Shown here piece after piece: positions 1-13,500 of a DNA stretch of 64,000 nt. The position numbers and the translations under genes are program-made. Origin of the DNA: Azolla caroliniana (Eukaryota > Polypodiophyta); the NCBI GenBank assembly GCA_043228905.1, contig JBHGNT010000002.1, positions 21,948,001 to 22,012,000 of the forward strand. Reading direction: 5' to 3'. Position 1 is the first letter of the stretch; each line of letters starts with the position of its first letter. The notes under the pieces were generated by a model. That model ran no database searches. It was not told the DNA's origin and saw only the letters and a list, made by a program, of their open reading frames with translations.

Positions 1-179
1 CTAGAGGATACATTGGCTTTGAGAGCGAGTAGAGGAGAAGGAGTTTGCTCTAGTAAAAGTGCATACAATGGAGAACAGGTCAGACATGCTAACGAAGGTG
101 TTGTTGGCTGAAAAGCTGAACAAGTGCCGACAGAGGGTCGGATTGGTGAAGTACCCCATGCTGGAGTGAAGGGGGAGTT
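1..179 (+). mobile_element. Ty1/copia internal 3' end (pol tail and polypurine tract)
   Basis: From about position 71 the plus strand reads the C-terminal tail of a copia pol polyprotein, including the conserved DMLTK motif that follows RNase H, and stops at a TGA near 167. A purine-rich tract (GAAGGGGGAG) lies directly before the LTR that starts at 180, as expected for the plus-strand primer. The rest of this element lies outside the window on the left. The family assignment rests on the motif plus the PPT-LTR order. Confidence 0.75.
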
Positions 180-1292
180 TGTTGGGAAAACAGGTCCCTC
201 CGTATGGGAAGAAGAGAACGAACCGAATCGAAGACACATGGGTAATTCGACCAAGGCAGAAATCGAAATCGAGAACCGAAATAAAAAATCAATTCAATAG
301 CCGATTCGGGAGATTATATTTGTAAATAGTCTAAATGTGCCCCATGTGGGCTATACCTGTAAATATCAAGAAAGTTGTATAAGTATAAATACAACTAGGG
401 CAAAGTGTATCAAGTGATTTAGTTGTCATATAATTAGAGAAGGTAGTTGCCTCTGCAACGGTGAGTGAGTGAGAGAGAGAGTGAGAGTAGTAACTCTACA
501 ATTGTCGGTCTGATGAAGGAGAGTTTAAGGTTGTTGCCTTGGAGCTTCTCGTTGTACTCCTCTCCTTATAGTGATTCGTTTGGAGTTCGAGGACTCCCGT
601 GGTTTTTCCCTTTCGGGTTTTCCACCTTAAATATTGAGAGGAATAGTGCTCGGTCACAACCAAGTCTTACTCACTCAATGGAAGAAAACAGAGAATAGAA
701 ATAAGATAGACACGAGATGTTAACGTGGAAAACCCTAAGAGGGAAAAACCACGGGAGCCCACAACTCCAACTATCACTATGAGAGGAGGGTACAATGCGA
801 GACTCAAAGCAACAACCTCGAGCTCTATGTCTTTGCCAACTGGCGGTTACAACAGAAAAGCGTTCTATATCTCACGCTCTCTCTCTCTGTCTATACAAAA
901 ATATCTCTATACACATCATCATTATAAGTGATTGCCCTAAGTCATATTTATACTTATATAACTTTAGGACTATTTACAAATATGGCCATGATAGGCACAC
1001 TAGGAACATATTTACAGATATGTTCCTGGATCCGGCTCACATTGGATCCATCCGGCTACCTTCCGGATCCGTCTAATCCAGCTCCTCCGGTTCTCATCCG
1101 GATCCCAGCTGGAGGGACCGAATTCCCAACATTCGGAGTTCGAGGACTCCCGTGGTTTTTCCCTTTCGGGTTTTCCACGTTAAATATTTGAGTCTCTTTT
1201 TTGTTCTTTTCTGTCTGTGCACTGTCATTATCGATTCTTTGCACCCAAACATACGTACTAGAAACCGGTTGTGGCCGGTCATGATCCTAACA
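180..1292 (+). repeat. 3' LTR of the copia element, split by a second LTR
   Basis: The LTR begins TGTTGGGAAAACAGG right after the polypurine tract and ends CCTAACA at 1292, giving the usual TG...CA termini. A TATA-like TATAAAT sits near 384. The characteristic CCCTTTCGGGTTTTCCAC segment occurs twice, at about 609 and about 1161, because an LTR in the opposite orientation occupies 635-1131. The right boundary is less certain than the left one because the 5' mate is outside the window. Confidence 0.65.
635..1131 (-). repeat. Solo LTR, copia type, inverted inside the previous LTR
   Basis: Read on the minus strand this 497-bp unit starts TGTTGGGAATTCGG and ends CTCTCA, and it aligns along its length with the LTR at 180 and with the solo LTR at 38829-39561 (shared TGTTGGG start, TATAAATATGACTTAGGGCAA segment, CT-rich stretch and GGTTTTTCCC segment). 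There is no 5-bp target duplication. Instead a 53-bp direct repeat of the surrounding LTR flanks it (582-634 and 1135-1187). Confidence 0.65.
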
Positions 1293-1900
1293 TCTTCATA
1301 TAGCAAGAGAATCACGAAGTCACCTTCATTATACCTTTTGACGAACACATAGTGATCAACTTGTGTTTTATGGAACCCATGTTCCACCATGAAGGATTCA
1401 AACTTCTTATACCATTGGCATGGAGCTTGTTTCAGACCATAGAAGCTTTTCCTTAGTTGACACACCAAATTCTCTTTTCCTTTCTCCACAAAGCCTTCGA
1501 GCTCCTGCATATAGATCTCTTAATCTAATTCCCCATGCAAGAATGTTGTCTTCACATCCAATTGCTCTATCTCCATATTCATACTGGTAGCAATAGCTGG
1601 TACTGTTCGAATGGATGTCATCTTTACGACTGGTGCAAAAATCTCATCAAAATCGACCCCTTTCTTCTGTTGAAACCCCTTTACTATGATTCAGGCCTTG
1701 TATTTGGGTGAGTTGCCATCGTCCCCATTTTACTTCTGTTGTTTCCAGTCCTCGATTGTCTTGTCTTCCAAGAACACAATGTCCCGACTCCTCACCACCT
1801 TCTTGTCAAGTAAGTCCCACAGCCTCTAGCTAAATTCATCCTTTGAAATCCAATAGATACACGATGGAAATCATAACCACTTTGTATATTGGTTTGCATG
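1293..1900 (-). mobile_element. Copia reverse transcriptase remnant
   Basis: On the minus strand this encodes degraded copia RT: QLDVKTTFLHGELD, then RKSFYGLKQAPCQWYKKF and VDHYVFVKRY, ending abruptly at the LTR junction near 1293. Stops and frameshifts interrupt it. Its orientation is opposite to the copia element at 1-1292, so it is a separate older element that the other appears to have landed in or been joined to. Confidence 0.8.
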
Positions 1901-4175
1901 GGGGAACATTTTGAGGTATAAAGGATTCGTATGTATAAGAGGGAACTTTGTGAGGAAGTTTCTATCTTCACTTTTGACCTTTGGCATCATACAAGATAGA
2001 TACAAAGTATATCTAGCAAGTCGTAAACATTTGTTCTACACAATTTCTATAAACAACTTTATTGCAAAGTTTTGGGTAGACAAGAATGGCATGAGGATTA
2101 TAGGTCTCCAATCCATTAATGATTCACACAATGCCTCCTTTAATGAAAGTTTTCATAGACCATCTTTTCATGCATGTATGCAAGTACTTGACAATGATTA
2201 TTTTTGTACCTTGAACCTAGCACTTTGATCTCAAACAATGGTGAACAATAACACAAGGCTTTCCAAGCAAAGTGAAATTGCCTTTACACATAATATAACA
2301 TATCTTCGACATCATATGCTAAAGCACAAAGTGAAATTGATTATAATTTCATGAGTTTTTATAAGTTTTCTTAACTTTTAAATATGTTGACATCAATGTA
2401 ACACAAAATTTGGGTTTTTTTAACATAACATGAATATAACATATGACAAAGTTAACTAGTCAACAATTTGAAACATAGTTGACAACTAAAATGAGCTTCA
2501 ATTTACTTAGAATATAAAAATGAAGATGACAATACTATTCAATTTTTAGGTATAATAAATAATATACTATACTAAAAAATGAATTATTTGACTATTTAAG
2601 GATTCTGGGGATAAATATGTCAATTACAAAAGTTCAATCAATGCATGTCACATTTCTGTCATAAAAGAACTATTCGATGATGTAGGACCCAATTACATGC
2701 TCTGATACATGGATAATTGCAAAACATGTTATCCTACTTCACAACGAGACCATGATTCACATCTTCAATCAGAGGGTGTTGACCTTTTGACCATGTGCAT
2801 TCCATACTCAACACCAAATTGCAAAAAAAGTTTCATTGATGTCGACTTTTGTAGTGAAATGTAAAAACTGGAAGATTTACTTTACGATATATTTTGCTAA
2901 ACTTTGAATTGTTTCATTTTCATTAAGAGTTAGGGTACTATCAAAAACAGCCTAGAATAACAAGTAACATCAACTCTACTTCAACTCATTATTCTTGCTC
3001 CCTTGTGCATTGTATGTTCAACATCAAATTGAGAAAAGGACCATTACCTTTTATGTCCACAAGCATATAAAAATATCAAACCCATGATATTAAATTAGAA
3101 CAGCATTGCTCATTTATTCTTCATACTTGGGGCATTATAAAAAACACCCATAATACCAAGTTCACCAATTCCAGTCCCCATGCTGTTAAATATATCAACA
3201 ATAGATTATAAAACTGTGTCATACGTTAAATTTCTATTGCTTAGCAAAGTGTGACAGTTCAAATACTATGATTTAACATATTTAACTTTTCATGAACAGA
3301 TAAATTTGGTAAATAATTTGCAGCCTGATTACTAAATTGAGCTACCAAATCAATTAGAATCATTATTCAAAACAAATTGATATTCCTTTAAGATCAACAA
3401 TGTCAACAAGTACAGCTCAAAAGAAGTACAGTATTTGCCAACATCTTCCACAATTAATTTATTTGCATTCAGCATGATTTAATAGCACAAACAGGATTAA
3501 CAATGTCCGAATACAATATCAAAACATTAATACAAGTGCGCGTGTGGCAACCTGTCTGTACATTTTTCAAAATTGTTTTTACAAGAATTATAAAATCATT
3601 TTAAAAAACAATGTTTTACCTTGACGTTTACTCCATAATCACAACTTTAAATTTAGATCATTTATAAAGTAGATATTTTAAAATTATATCACAGTATGGG
3701 ATAGTCCTTAACCAGTAGTTGCAGTTAGGTCGACAAACAATGGGTTTATGTCACTAAAGAATGGGGTTATGCCGACAATATATTGTCCTCTTTGACCCAG
3801 GGGTTGTGTGAGTAGAAAACAAAGGAAATGACAGCGATACCTTCGAAGGTTTTTTGTTCCTTCTAGAATTGTAGTCATATCTATTGTTTTTAAATGCATG
3901 CATTATTGGCACATTCTGTTCAGTATGCAGGTTAATTAACCATTGATGACAAGAATCTGTGCCTATATTTTGGTTATTTACAAAGAGAGACCTTGGAAAG
4001 AAACAACATATAAACAAAAAACTCACTAGATCTTGCTCCGTTCAGCACATTCTACTTTTGGTGCCTATGTATGTAGTCATTGAATTAATGCTCTATTAGA
4101 AATCCAGCAACCACATCCAAACAAGAATGAATACACCCTTTAAAGGTGTTATATGCTCTCATGTTTCTCCCAGTT
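1901..4175. other. AT-rich spacer 3' of the TTLL12-type gene
   Basis: I see no supported gene here. A 105-codon open frame at 1911-2228 on the plus strand has no recognisable motif and unremarkable composition. The interval contains the unmarked 3' UTR of the minus-strand gene ending at 4176. Confidence 0.5.
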
Positions 4176-4565
4176 TTACAAAGGAGTAACATTCCTGCAA
4201 GAGTTAAGAAAAAGACAGCCAAACACATCATCAAAGAACTCAGAAGCCTTGATCAATTCACCATTTCCAAGCACATTTTTGACGTCATATTTGCATGCCC
4301 TAGTACAGTCCGGACAGTAAGTAACCTGAACCAAGTAAAGAAAATATATTGTTTGTTAACTCCATGATTGACATATATGTGTAAACTCTAAAGATTGCTG
4401 TTTCTACCTCCAAAAGTTTGGGTTCAAAGTCACTCGTGAGTAAAACATCGACTCCATAAATTGCCCTAGCTGTCGTGGAATGCATTTCGGGATGCAGAGC
4501 AATGGCCCCTTCAAATATCAACCGCAACATACTCCGAACCTTTTCATGTATAATCTTCCAGCTCA
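4176..4565 (-). CDS. TTLL12: TTLL12-type gene, exons 14-15: C-terminus (residues 770-871)
   Basis: Exons 4565-4408 and 4325-4176 encode SWKIIHEKVRSMLRLIFEGA, then ARAIYGVDVLLTSDF, KLLE at the junction, and VTYCPDCTRACKYD, ending FFDDVFGCLFLNS...VTPL with a TAA at 4176-4178. In active TTLs the strand here has Glu-x-Asn, which binds Mg-ATP. This protein reads Glu-Val-Thr, so the Asn is absent. Confidence 0.92.
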
Positions 4566-7500
4566 CTGCAGTTAAAGAATAAAGAATACAGGTTTGTGGC
4601 AATACACATCCTTCTCAAACAGACTCAAAAAACCTCGGCTGCCATGCACCAGAGACCATTAACCAACTCATCAAATCAGTTATTCGTTGGTTACAATTAG
4701 CACTCTGTCAAACAATACAAATCAAGCCTCACAGTACATCCTACGGTGAAATTTTGAAAGATGCAGATAGGCCTGCTCCAAAATTGCAGAATGCATGGCT
4801 GGCAAACAGGTGTATATTCATTATGGGGAGAACGTGCACACTGAAATATCAGTAATTTGCAGCTGCTTTTGGACCAAAAAGGCATTTGAATGGTATATTA
4901 ATTAACCATCCTACCAGTTACGATCAGATCTTGGTTGCCTTCTGAAAATCCTGTTACTCACACCTATTATAGTCAGGCTGGTCATGAGCAGAACCCATAT
5001 GCAAACTATGTAACTAACATCGCACGGAACGCCCACTCAGGAGCAAACAACAAACGCACCTTAAACTGCTTAAATGTAGCCATTGAATATATCAGGGAAT
5101 GCAGTAATAAGATGGAACATACAATAGTCACTTGGGGCCAGTTACTGAAACTCCTAGATAACTTAGATATATTGAATCAGCACTCCTGTGTCTAAGAGGG
5201 GGCTTAATAACCATGAATGATGATCTAAACCTGCATCCTTCCAGAAAATCTTCTCAGTTGGGTACAATTTACCAAACGAGGTCTCTATTCAAAGAGCTAC
5301 CTAAAACATCCAACTAGGTTCACTCTCAAATACATATTATGTCTCTCCATTCTTACTAGAACATGAAGGAAGGAAGATTCATGACCAATCTAACAAGTGT
5401 GAAAAAACTTCAAAATAAATGGCCGCTCTCTCCCATCTTACTAGAGTATCAAGGAAACCATGATCAATGAAATGAAAAGCATTAAAAAACTTCGAAGTGG
5501 CATAGTTGCAGGTACAATTCATCTATGCTCAGATGCTAAACTGAACTGGCCCAGGAGCTTCACACTCATCTCACTGGAAAATGAAGGAAAAAATACCTAC
5601 AACCAATGTAATGTTAAGTGTGAAAAAACTTTAAAATTGCAAGGCTGCAGCTACAATTTACATATGCTGAGATTATATAACGGAATGGTCCAATGGCTAA
5701 AGAGTGAACGCATGCAATACCAAAACAGGCAATAGCACAATGTAATTGTTGATATTGGCAAGATAATTGGATCAAGACATTATACAGAGGAGAGAATACA
5801 AATCAGCTCACGAAATATCAAAAGGTTTAAGAAGGCTTTCAACACAAACACAAGGGCAAAGTTATGGGAAAGAGTGGAAAAATGTTGCCAAACACCAGTG
5901 AAAGCAACAACGGCTATATTATACTCAAAGTAAGATGCAGGTTAAGGATAAATCAAGGGTTTTTAGAGAGTTCATGAGCACCATGGAAATGAAAACAGGA
6001 TGCCTATTATTACATACTTGGTTTGGTTGATGCATTGATCAACTAGAAAGAAAGAAAGATATACTAATGTCTTTTGCGAAGCTAAAATAGCCTAGAAGAT
6101 CAAGCAAGAGATTGCATCTTTGAGAAGAAAGAACCGAAATAAATATAATTAACAATAGGATACAAAGAATCTAGTTACCTAAGCACTAAAGATTCTAAAT
6201 TTATATTGACTGAAACTTTTGTCTTCTCCAACATGGGCCATTACATGATAGAGAGATCTCAGAAGTGCCTGCAGGAAGCACCTTTGGTAGTACTGGGTAA
6301 TAATGACCTTTGTCTGTCGATGATGAGAGAGCTCATCCGTAGTGTACAGGGAGAACATCAAGAAAAACCAGCTATTGGTTTCATTGTATTGCTTCTGATT
6401 ATGCAGATAATGTTGTGCTTTTGGCATAATCTCAGGTGAGACTGCAAAAGCTTTTAAACATGATCCATAGATTTTATGAACAGTGGCCTACAAGTTAACG
6501 TGGCTGGAATTTTTTTTGAGATGGTTTATAAGCTTGAAGTGCATAGTTAGTACATATGAAAATAGTGTGTGACTAAACCTCGTACTGAGGTTGGTTGGTG
6601 CAGAGAAACAACGCTATGGCAATGTTAAACAAGTGCATCCACGTGTTCCCATATGGATCAGATATGGTGAGAAATAATATCCATGATCTGGTGATGGTAT
6701 GGCCCATGTGCCTTACATCTTGGTAGTTGCAATCTCTATTGTCATTGCCATTGTTTTTCTCACTCTATGGTGAATTCTCAGCACATTGTTAGTGAAGGTA
6801 AGGAGCTGTAGCAGAAATCAGTCATGTGTGATACTCTAGTTGGTGGGAGGAAACTTGAGTTGGCCTACTGCTGTCTGAGCCATTCATGAAACTATCGCCT
6901 GAAACATTCATGAAATTATCTTCGTAGTAGCCATTTTTGGGGAAATGGCTCCCTTGTGTGACCCAAGTCCTTTTTGGGTAAAAAGTTGCCATATATCTCG
7001 TTGCAGTGCCTAATTCCTTTCATCATTTTGGAGAGGTGTACGATATTGGAAGGGTGGTAAATTTTCTATGTCAACGTCTACCATCATAGGGGATGCTGCC
7101 AGTTCAGCACAGTGTCTCATAAAGTTTGATAAGTGTATGACCAATCATCATAGTCCAATAGTTCACTGGTAGGAGGAGAGTCCCCTGAGCTATGAATAGG
7201 TACAATCATGTGCATGATCCATGTGTTGGGACGACCTTCTTCCATGGCCCTAAAAACATGTGCGGAAAGGACAGGCCACTGTGCTCACCACATATATGAG
7301 ACTGAAGTGGATCGCTGATAGTTGGCATTTTCTTTTACTGCTCATGCTAGTAATGACTTAAGACAATCCAATTGGAGTGCATCTGACACTGATCAATATA
7401 ATCCATAGATTCCCCATTGCATATCTATTGGGACTCTGAGGTCTTTTATTCACTATATGATACTGAGAACATAGTACAATGTTGAAGACTTTCCAGGAAT

Positions 7501-10500
7501 CCACAAAGTTGCAAAAGATCCTCTCCACCATCATGTGGGGATTAAAAGCACAATCCCATACTCCACGTATGCATCTAAAGACCTGAATAAAGCCAATCAA
7601 GTTTAATGTCCCTTCAAAGGTAAGTGCATAATGAAAGTAACGAAAATGCCTCAAAATCACCTTCTGAGGCAGCATGTGAAACTGAATGCTTACCAAAAAG
7701 AAACCACAAATAAGCAAGTACAGCATACAAGTTATTACATTAGGCCTATACATGCATGGTGCCTCTTCTTTTGCATTAAGAGTTTTGTATCACAAAACCC
7801 TATAAATACATATTCATAAGATCACTGTCAAACATCATTATACTACATCTGTTGCAAATGTCCCAATAAGGAACATATACGCCAGATATGTGTTACCACT
7901 AAATGACAAACAGACATTTCTGGTGATGGATACTGCAATGAGAACTGCTTACAAAGATATTCAAACAAGAAAAAAACCTAATTACCGATGCCCAAAAGGC
8001 TTGCACATGCCCAAAAAAGAGAGTAGGTGTTGGTTATTTTTAACATAACAAGAACTATGATACCCTATTTCTCACTAATAAATAAAAACGGAATGCTACT
8101 GCAATTTGAGCTCAGAAAAATTTCTGACATGCATCAGAACGATAAAACAAGGGGATCCAAACACTCTATAATAGATATACAAACATGATAAAGAATATAA
8201 ATATTTCCCTTTACTAACCATTATGTTCCTTCTCAAATGCTGGGATGAAGTCGTGTGTGTCGACATGCACTAATTTTCTGCCATAGTTCTATCAATAACC
8301 CAGGAAACATTAGCCACCAGAAGCAAATGGCTAAGAACTTTAATGATATGATACTCACCATCACTGTAAAGTGTGTTTCATAATCTGTTAAACTGCTGCC
8401 TTCCAGTGTGTACTTGTTATTCGATATTCTTGCCTGTGAAACAGCAACAAAACCTTGATGTAAATAGGAATCATGGCCCAGAGAAATACAAATTTATCTA
8501 GATGCAAAAGCACTACATTATTTCACAACAGTCTATGATTATGAATTTTGTAAAAACTACAAAAATTGAGATGCATCATAAGAAGAATATTATGATGAGC
8601 TGGTCAAAAAGGCTTACTCAGGCATCAGCATGTAAGTTAGAAGCATGACTTTAGAATACATGATAAACGTATATTGTAAGAGAGAATTTAAGGTCTAGCC
8701 ATCCTAAACCAGAGTCTGTGCAAAAGTCAAAAGTACATTAGAGTGCAGGGCAAGAAATATCCTTGCAATGCTTAGAGCTCAAATAAACTAGAGTTAGATG
8801 AGACCTACCCTTAGTTCAAACATGTACATATTGTAAAATCTGCAAGCAAGAAAGAAAGAAAGAAAGATATATTAACGTCTTTTAAGAGGCCAAAATGGCC
8901 TATAAGACCAAATAAGAGATTACATCTTAAGTGTTGTCTCGTCTTTGAGAACAAATCAAAATAAAATAAATATTACACAGTAAATATAAAAGTAAATAGC
9001 ATGAAAAGAAAAGAAAAGAGGGAATCTGGTTTTTGGCACATGTGAGATCCTCAACTTAGGTATATTGTAGCTTTTGTCTTCGAAAGATCTCTAGCATAGG
9101 TCGATCCAGGATGGAAATGTCTCCGAAGCGAGGGAAGCACCTACGATGGCGGGAGATAATGGCTTTTATCTATCGATGACAAGGGTGTCGAGGTCGTGGT
9201 CCATGGGGCCAGGGCCTACGTGCACGGCAAATTGCCATTGCCAAGAGAGCCTGTTAGTGTTTCAAATCCACCTCTGAGACAAACCATGATTACAAAATGG
9301 ATAGCGCCAGATTCTTTATAGTGAAAGAATAGTCTAGGTTTCCTCAGGATCCATAATAATATTCTTAATTATACTAAGAGGTGTCTTTAAATTTAGTAAT
9401 GACTCTTGATGCTCTTTTACAAGCAAGAATCGCAAAACTACTATCTGAAGGACGAATTCTGTGAGGAGATACCATGTCAGGTAAGGATTGGTATAGCAGA
9501 GCAAAGCAACGAAGAAGTGCATTGATTAAACCTGGGTGTCCTCAGGCAGTTCAGACATGATAAGCAATGATGTTCAGAATCTGGTTCTAGTATGACATAC
9601 ATGCCGTAGCTCAGGACTTACAGTCCCTATCATCTGTATTGCTTTGTGTGCTCAATGTTGACATCTCAACACATTGTTGGTGGAGCACTGGCCTAGGGAA
9701 GAAGTCAGTGATGTGTAACTGCCTCTGCCCCATGTACTAATCTCCAGTAAGCTTGGGCCAAAGTCTCACAGATCAGCCTTCTCCGTCATGTATCCGAAGG
9801 TGATGTATTTGGCAAAGAGTGTCACATACTTCTGTAGGTCGGATAACTCAAAATGAAGTTTTACTCACTCTCAACCTCTTCTTGACATAGTTTTTAAAAT
9901 GCTCTCCTTTTTTTATCTGTAGCTGGTGAAGGAAACTCTGAGTTGCCTATTGCTTTTTAAGAAATACAGAGCAAGTAGATGTTTGTGTACCTTGGTCTTT
10001 ATATGAATTCATCCTTTGAGACCTCACAGAATTATCTTTATAGCAGACCATCCTTATGAAAAAAGGCTCTTTTGGGTGGGTGAATCAAGATTTTTGGGTC
10101 AAGAGTTTCCATAATTCTTGCCCCATTACCTTGTTCTTTTTACCATCTCGAGACAGTGTTGAGTACGGGAAAGATGGCAGATTCCCACTGTGAAGGCCAT
10201 TGCTGTTGAATGGCTTTGTCACATGTGAACACCATAATCTACCTCCCTCTTTTGTTCCAACCATTTTCTTTAATTTTTTAAACTCCTTATCTGTGATTCT
10301 TTGAGGTGGCACGGTTTGGATCTGGCTGATCAGTTTCTCTGTTTTGAATAATACTTCTACCATAAGAGGGACGCAACCAATCCAGCTTGAATGATATCAT
10401 GTAGGAGGATATACCACATATGTAAACTCTTGTGCATCAGTCCGATGCAAGGACCGGTTAGAATCATCAATTAAAAAAGCCAGCACATAAGAAGAATTCT

Positions 10501-13500
10501 CTGCGGCATTAATTAAAGGACAAGGTGTTTGCCTTAACCATTAGCAACTGGTTACACCAAGATTCGGGAGCCATTATGCCTCAAATCATAACACAGATAG
10601 ATTAATTACTTGTGTGACTAAGTTCACTTTTTTGTACACAACAAAGATGGAAGCAATCCACAGATCACTCATTGGAATGAACCAAGTCATCTTTTTATAT
10701 TCTTGGCAGACTGAGAGATAAGGCTCTTCAAAAGCAGTCATCTTACTGAAAGACTTTTGTTCTAGCAATGTGATGTAGTCTCAGTACTAACTTGTATCAC
10801 AAGTGACTGGGAGGGTCCTGTAAGGGAAACACTATTTATGTTTTAAATTTGGTTCATAAAGAGAACCAAGAAATACATGAAACAACAGGATCCAACGATA
10901 CAAACAGTGGCCTGAGCCCTTGGTCTTGGCTTGCTGTGGGCTGTAGGGGATTCTTGCTGTAGGTGTGCTTTTAAAGACGAAATATGAGATTTATGTGTGT
11001 GTGTGTGTGTTAAAGAACCTCAATAACATAAGATGGTAAGCATACCCTAAGCAAATAAAAAAACTGTTAACTTTTCATCACAACTCTCTTGTTTCTGTTG
11101 CTTAATATTGGAACATTTAGAATTCACAGCCATGAACCATCCATTCAGGATATTTTTGACAATGGGGATGTTTTTTAAGAACACATCCATAGGTTCCAAT
11201 TCAAAGTTTAATGTTTCGAAAGTTTACCCTTCTATCTAGAAAAAGGATAAAGATGTTACCCAAAAGACATTGCTAAGGAAAATTTTGAGTGGCTTCAAGC
11301 TTCGAACCAGCACAATGTATCGCAAGTCAAACTTCTTTCCTTGAAAAAGTGCTGGATGTTCAACATACTTTTGACATATTTTAGGTCCAGTTTCTGCCAG
11401 CCTGATTAAAGCAGGTAAGTAATCGGTTATCGAAGTATCAATTGTGCGTGCCATATTCCAAGGTTTCATAATCCAAAGGTTGTTTCTTTCTTCTTTTTGC
11501 CTAACAAGGTAGTCACCAATAAAAGCAGCCATTTCTGTCTCCATATCATATGTACTTTGAATCCATGCAGGAGCTCCATAGACCTGCACAGTAAATAGTA
11601 GTCCTTATATTAAGAGAAAAACAATTGTTCTAATTTCTGGGCGAATGAAACATCAAAAAATTACAAGCAGTGCAGCCTTATACAGAGAGTGTACAGTCAA
11701 ACATATTTAACCAAATCACAAAATATATAATATTGGGATATATACTTCAAGATTGATATTTCAAGGCTGCACCACATTTTATTTCCTTTCAGATGCACTC
11801 CTAATTTAGCATTAACTTACTTGCTGGATGGTTTTGGCAAGATGATGTTTCATAACAATGCAGGCTTCAAATGGAAACTGGTTTACATACTGCTCATCCC
11901 TTAAACCAATTGTTTTCTTAATTTCATCATCGATTTGTGAGCTGGCCCATAGGATGTCAGCTTCCGAAGGATCATCGCCTAAATCAGCATTAACATTGTA
12001 GCACAATCATAAAGTTACTCATAAATAACAAGATGGGCGTCAACAGCTAGTTCTTCAATAGTGACACAAAGAGATAGCTTTACAAAAGTCAATCTGGAAC
12101 AGTTTATTTTTTACACCATGGACAGTTTCCTCTTCACGCGTTGGAAATGTACAAAGCTAAACATGAGAATACTTACAGAATGTAAACTCTGGCCGTTTCA
12201 ATGTTTCTAACACTTGAGGCAAATCTGTATAAACTAAATAAACACTGCGCTCAAGCACTGGCGTGCTTTCCTCTATAGGTGCAATACTGACAGTATTTGT
12301 TTTAATACGTGCTCTTTGGAGTTTGCGTTGATGATTATTATACACCTACAACAATTCAATCATATTGCACTGTTAGCTCCTTTAAAAACCATCCAACTAT
12401 ACACTCATCCAATTTTATTAAAAACTTGTTTCTCCTTTAAAAACCATCCAACTATACACTCGTCCAATTTTATTAAAAACTTGTAACACCCCATTTGCCA
12501 CTGGTGAAAGTATAAAGTCCATACATAACATAGTATTTACAGACTTTCATACAGCGAATTTAATGTTAGAGGGTGGCAGCTCCAGACCTGCACTCTCTTT
12601 CATCTTTATTATCTCTCTTCTACATTCTCTCTCTTCCTAGATTCTTCTCTCTCTAGACTCTGCAACTCTTTAAATGCCTTCTCTTTCTAGAATCTGCAAC
12701 ACTTTAAATGCCTTCTCTCTTCCACTTGTTCCAAGATATTCCCTCTTATTCCTAGTTTATTGTACCTGTTTGGTAGTACAAGAGTCACTTAACTACCAAA
12801 CAACCATTTCATCCTTGGGGCCACGTTCTGTAATTTTGTATAAATAGGCTGGTGCCTCTTTTGTAAAAACTTTATTTTTGCTGCTACTTGCAAACAAGCT
12901 CTACTCTTTGGCTATGTCTCTACGCTTTGCAACCATTTTTGCTACTGCTGTCTGACAGCCTTCTCACAGCTTGGTTGTGTCTATTTTGTTCTAACAACTA
13001 TTCCGCTGCTGCTATTACCAGCTTTTCTCACATTTAAAGCTGAATTGGAATGGGATCATAGAAAATCATAGATCAAATTTCCTTTTAGACGATCACAAAT
13101 GGTATCCTACAACAGGGTCATTCATCAATCCATGCATTCCATTGAATTTGGACACAAAATAATACATAACTAGAAAGTCCACTGCATAAAAATCACCACA
13201 TTCCATGTTGCAAAAGACAATCAAACAAGGGTCAAATTGTGTTGGAATGCCGTAAACTTCCTTTTTTTAACCAATGGCTTGAAAGTTCTCAATAAAAACA
13301 AATGCCACATGATCTATATTTCGAATTCATGTTCAATCTATCAACTCAAGCCATACACAAAGATGAGAGCGTTGGCATGCCAATGCAAAGCATTATTGAA
13401 TCTCATCAGTCATGAGCCCTACAAGTGTTGTTGCCATTTAAATTGGATACTGCAGTCATTGTTTTTTAGGACTCAATTTCATGAATATACAGTTTTATGA

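Noticed and set aside
6206-6439. 77-codon plus-strand frame
   Set aside because: It is antisense to a decayed LINE copy identified on the minus strand.
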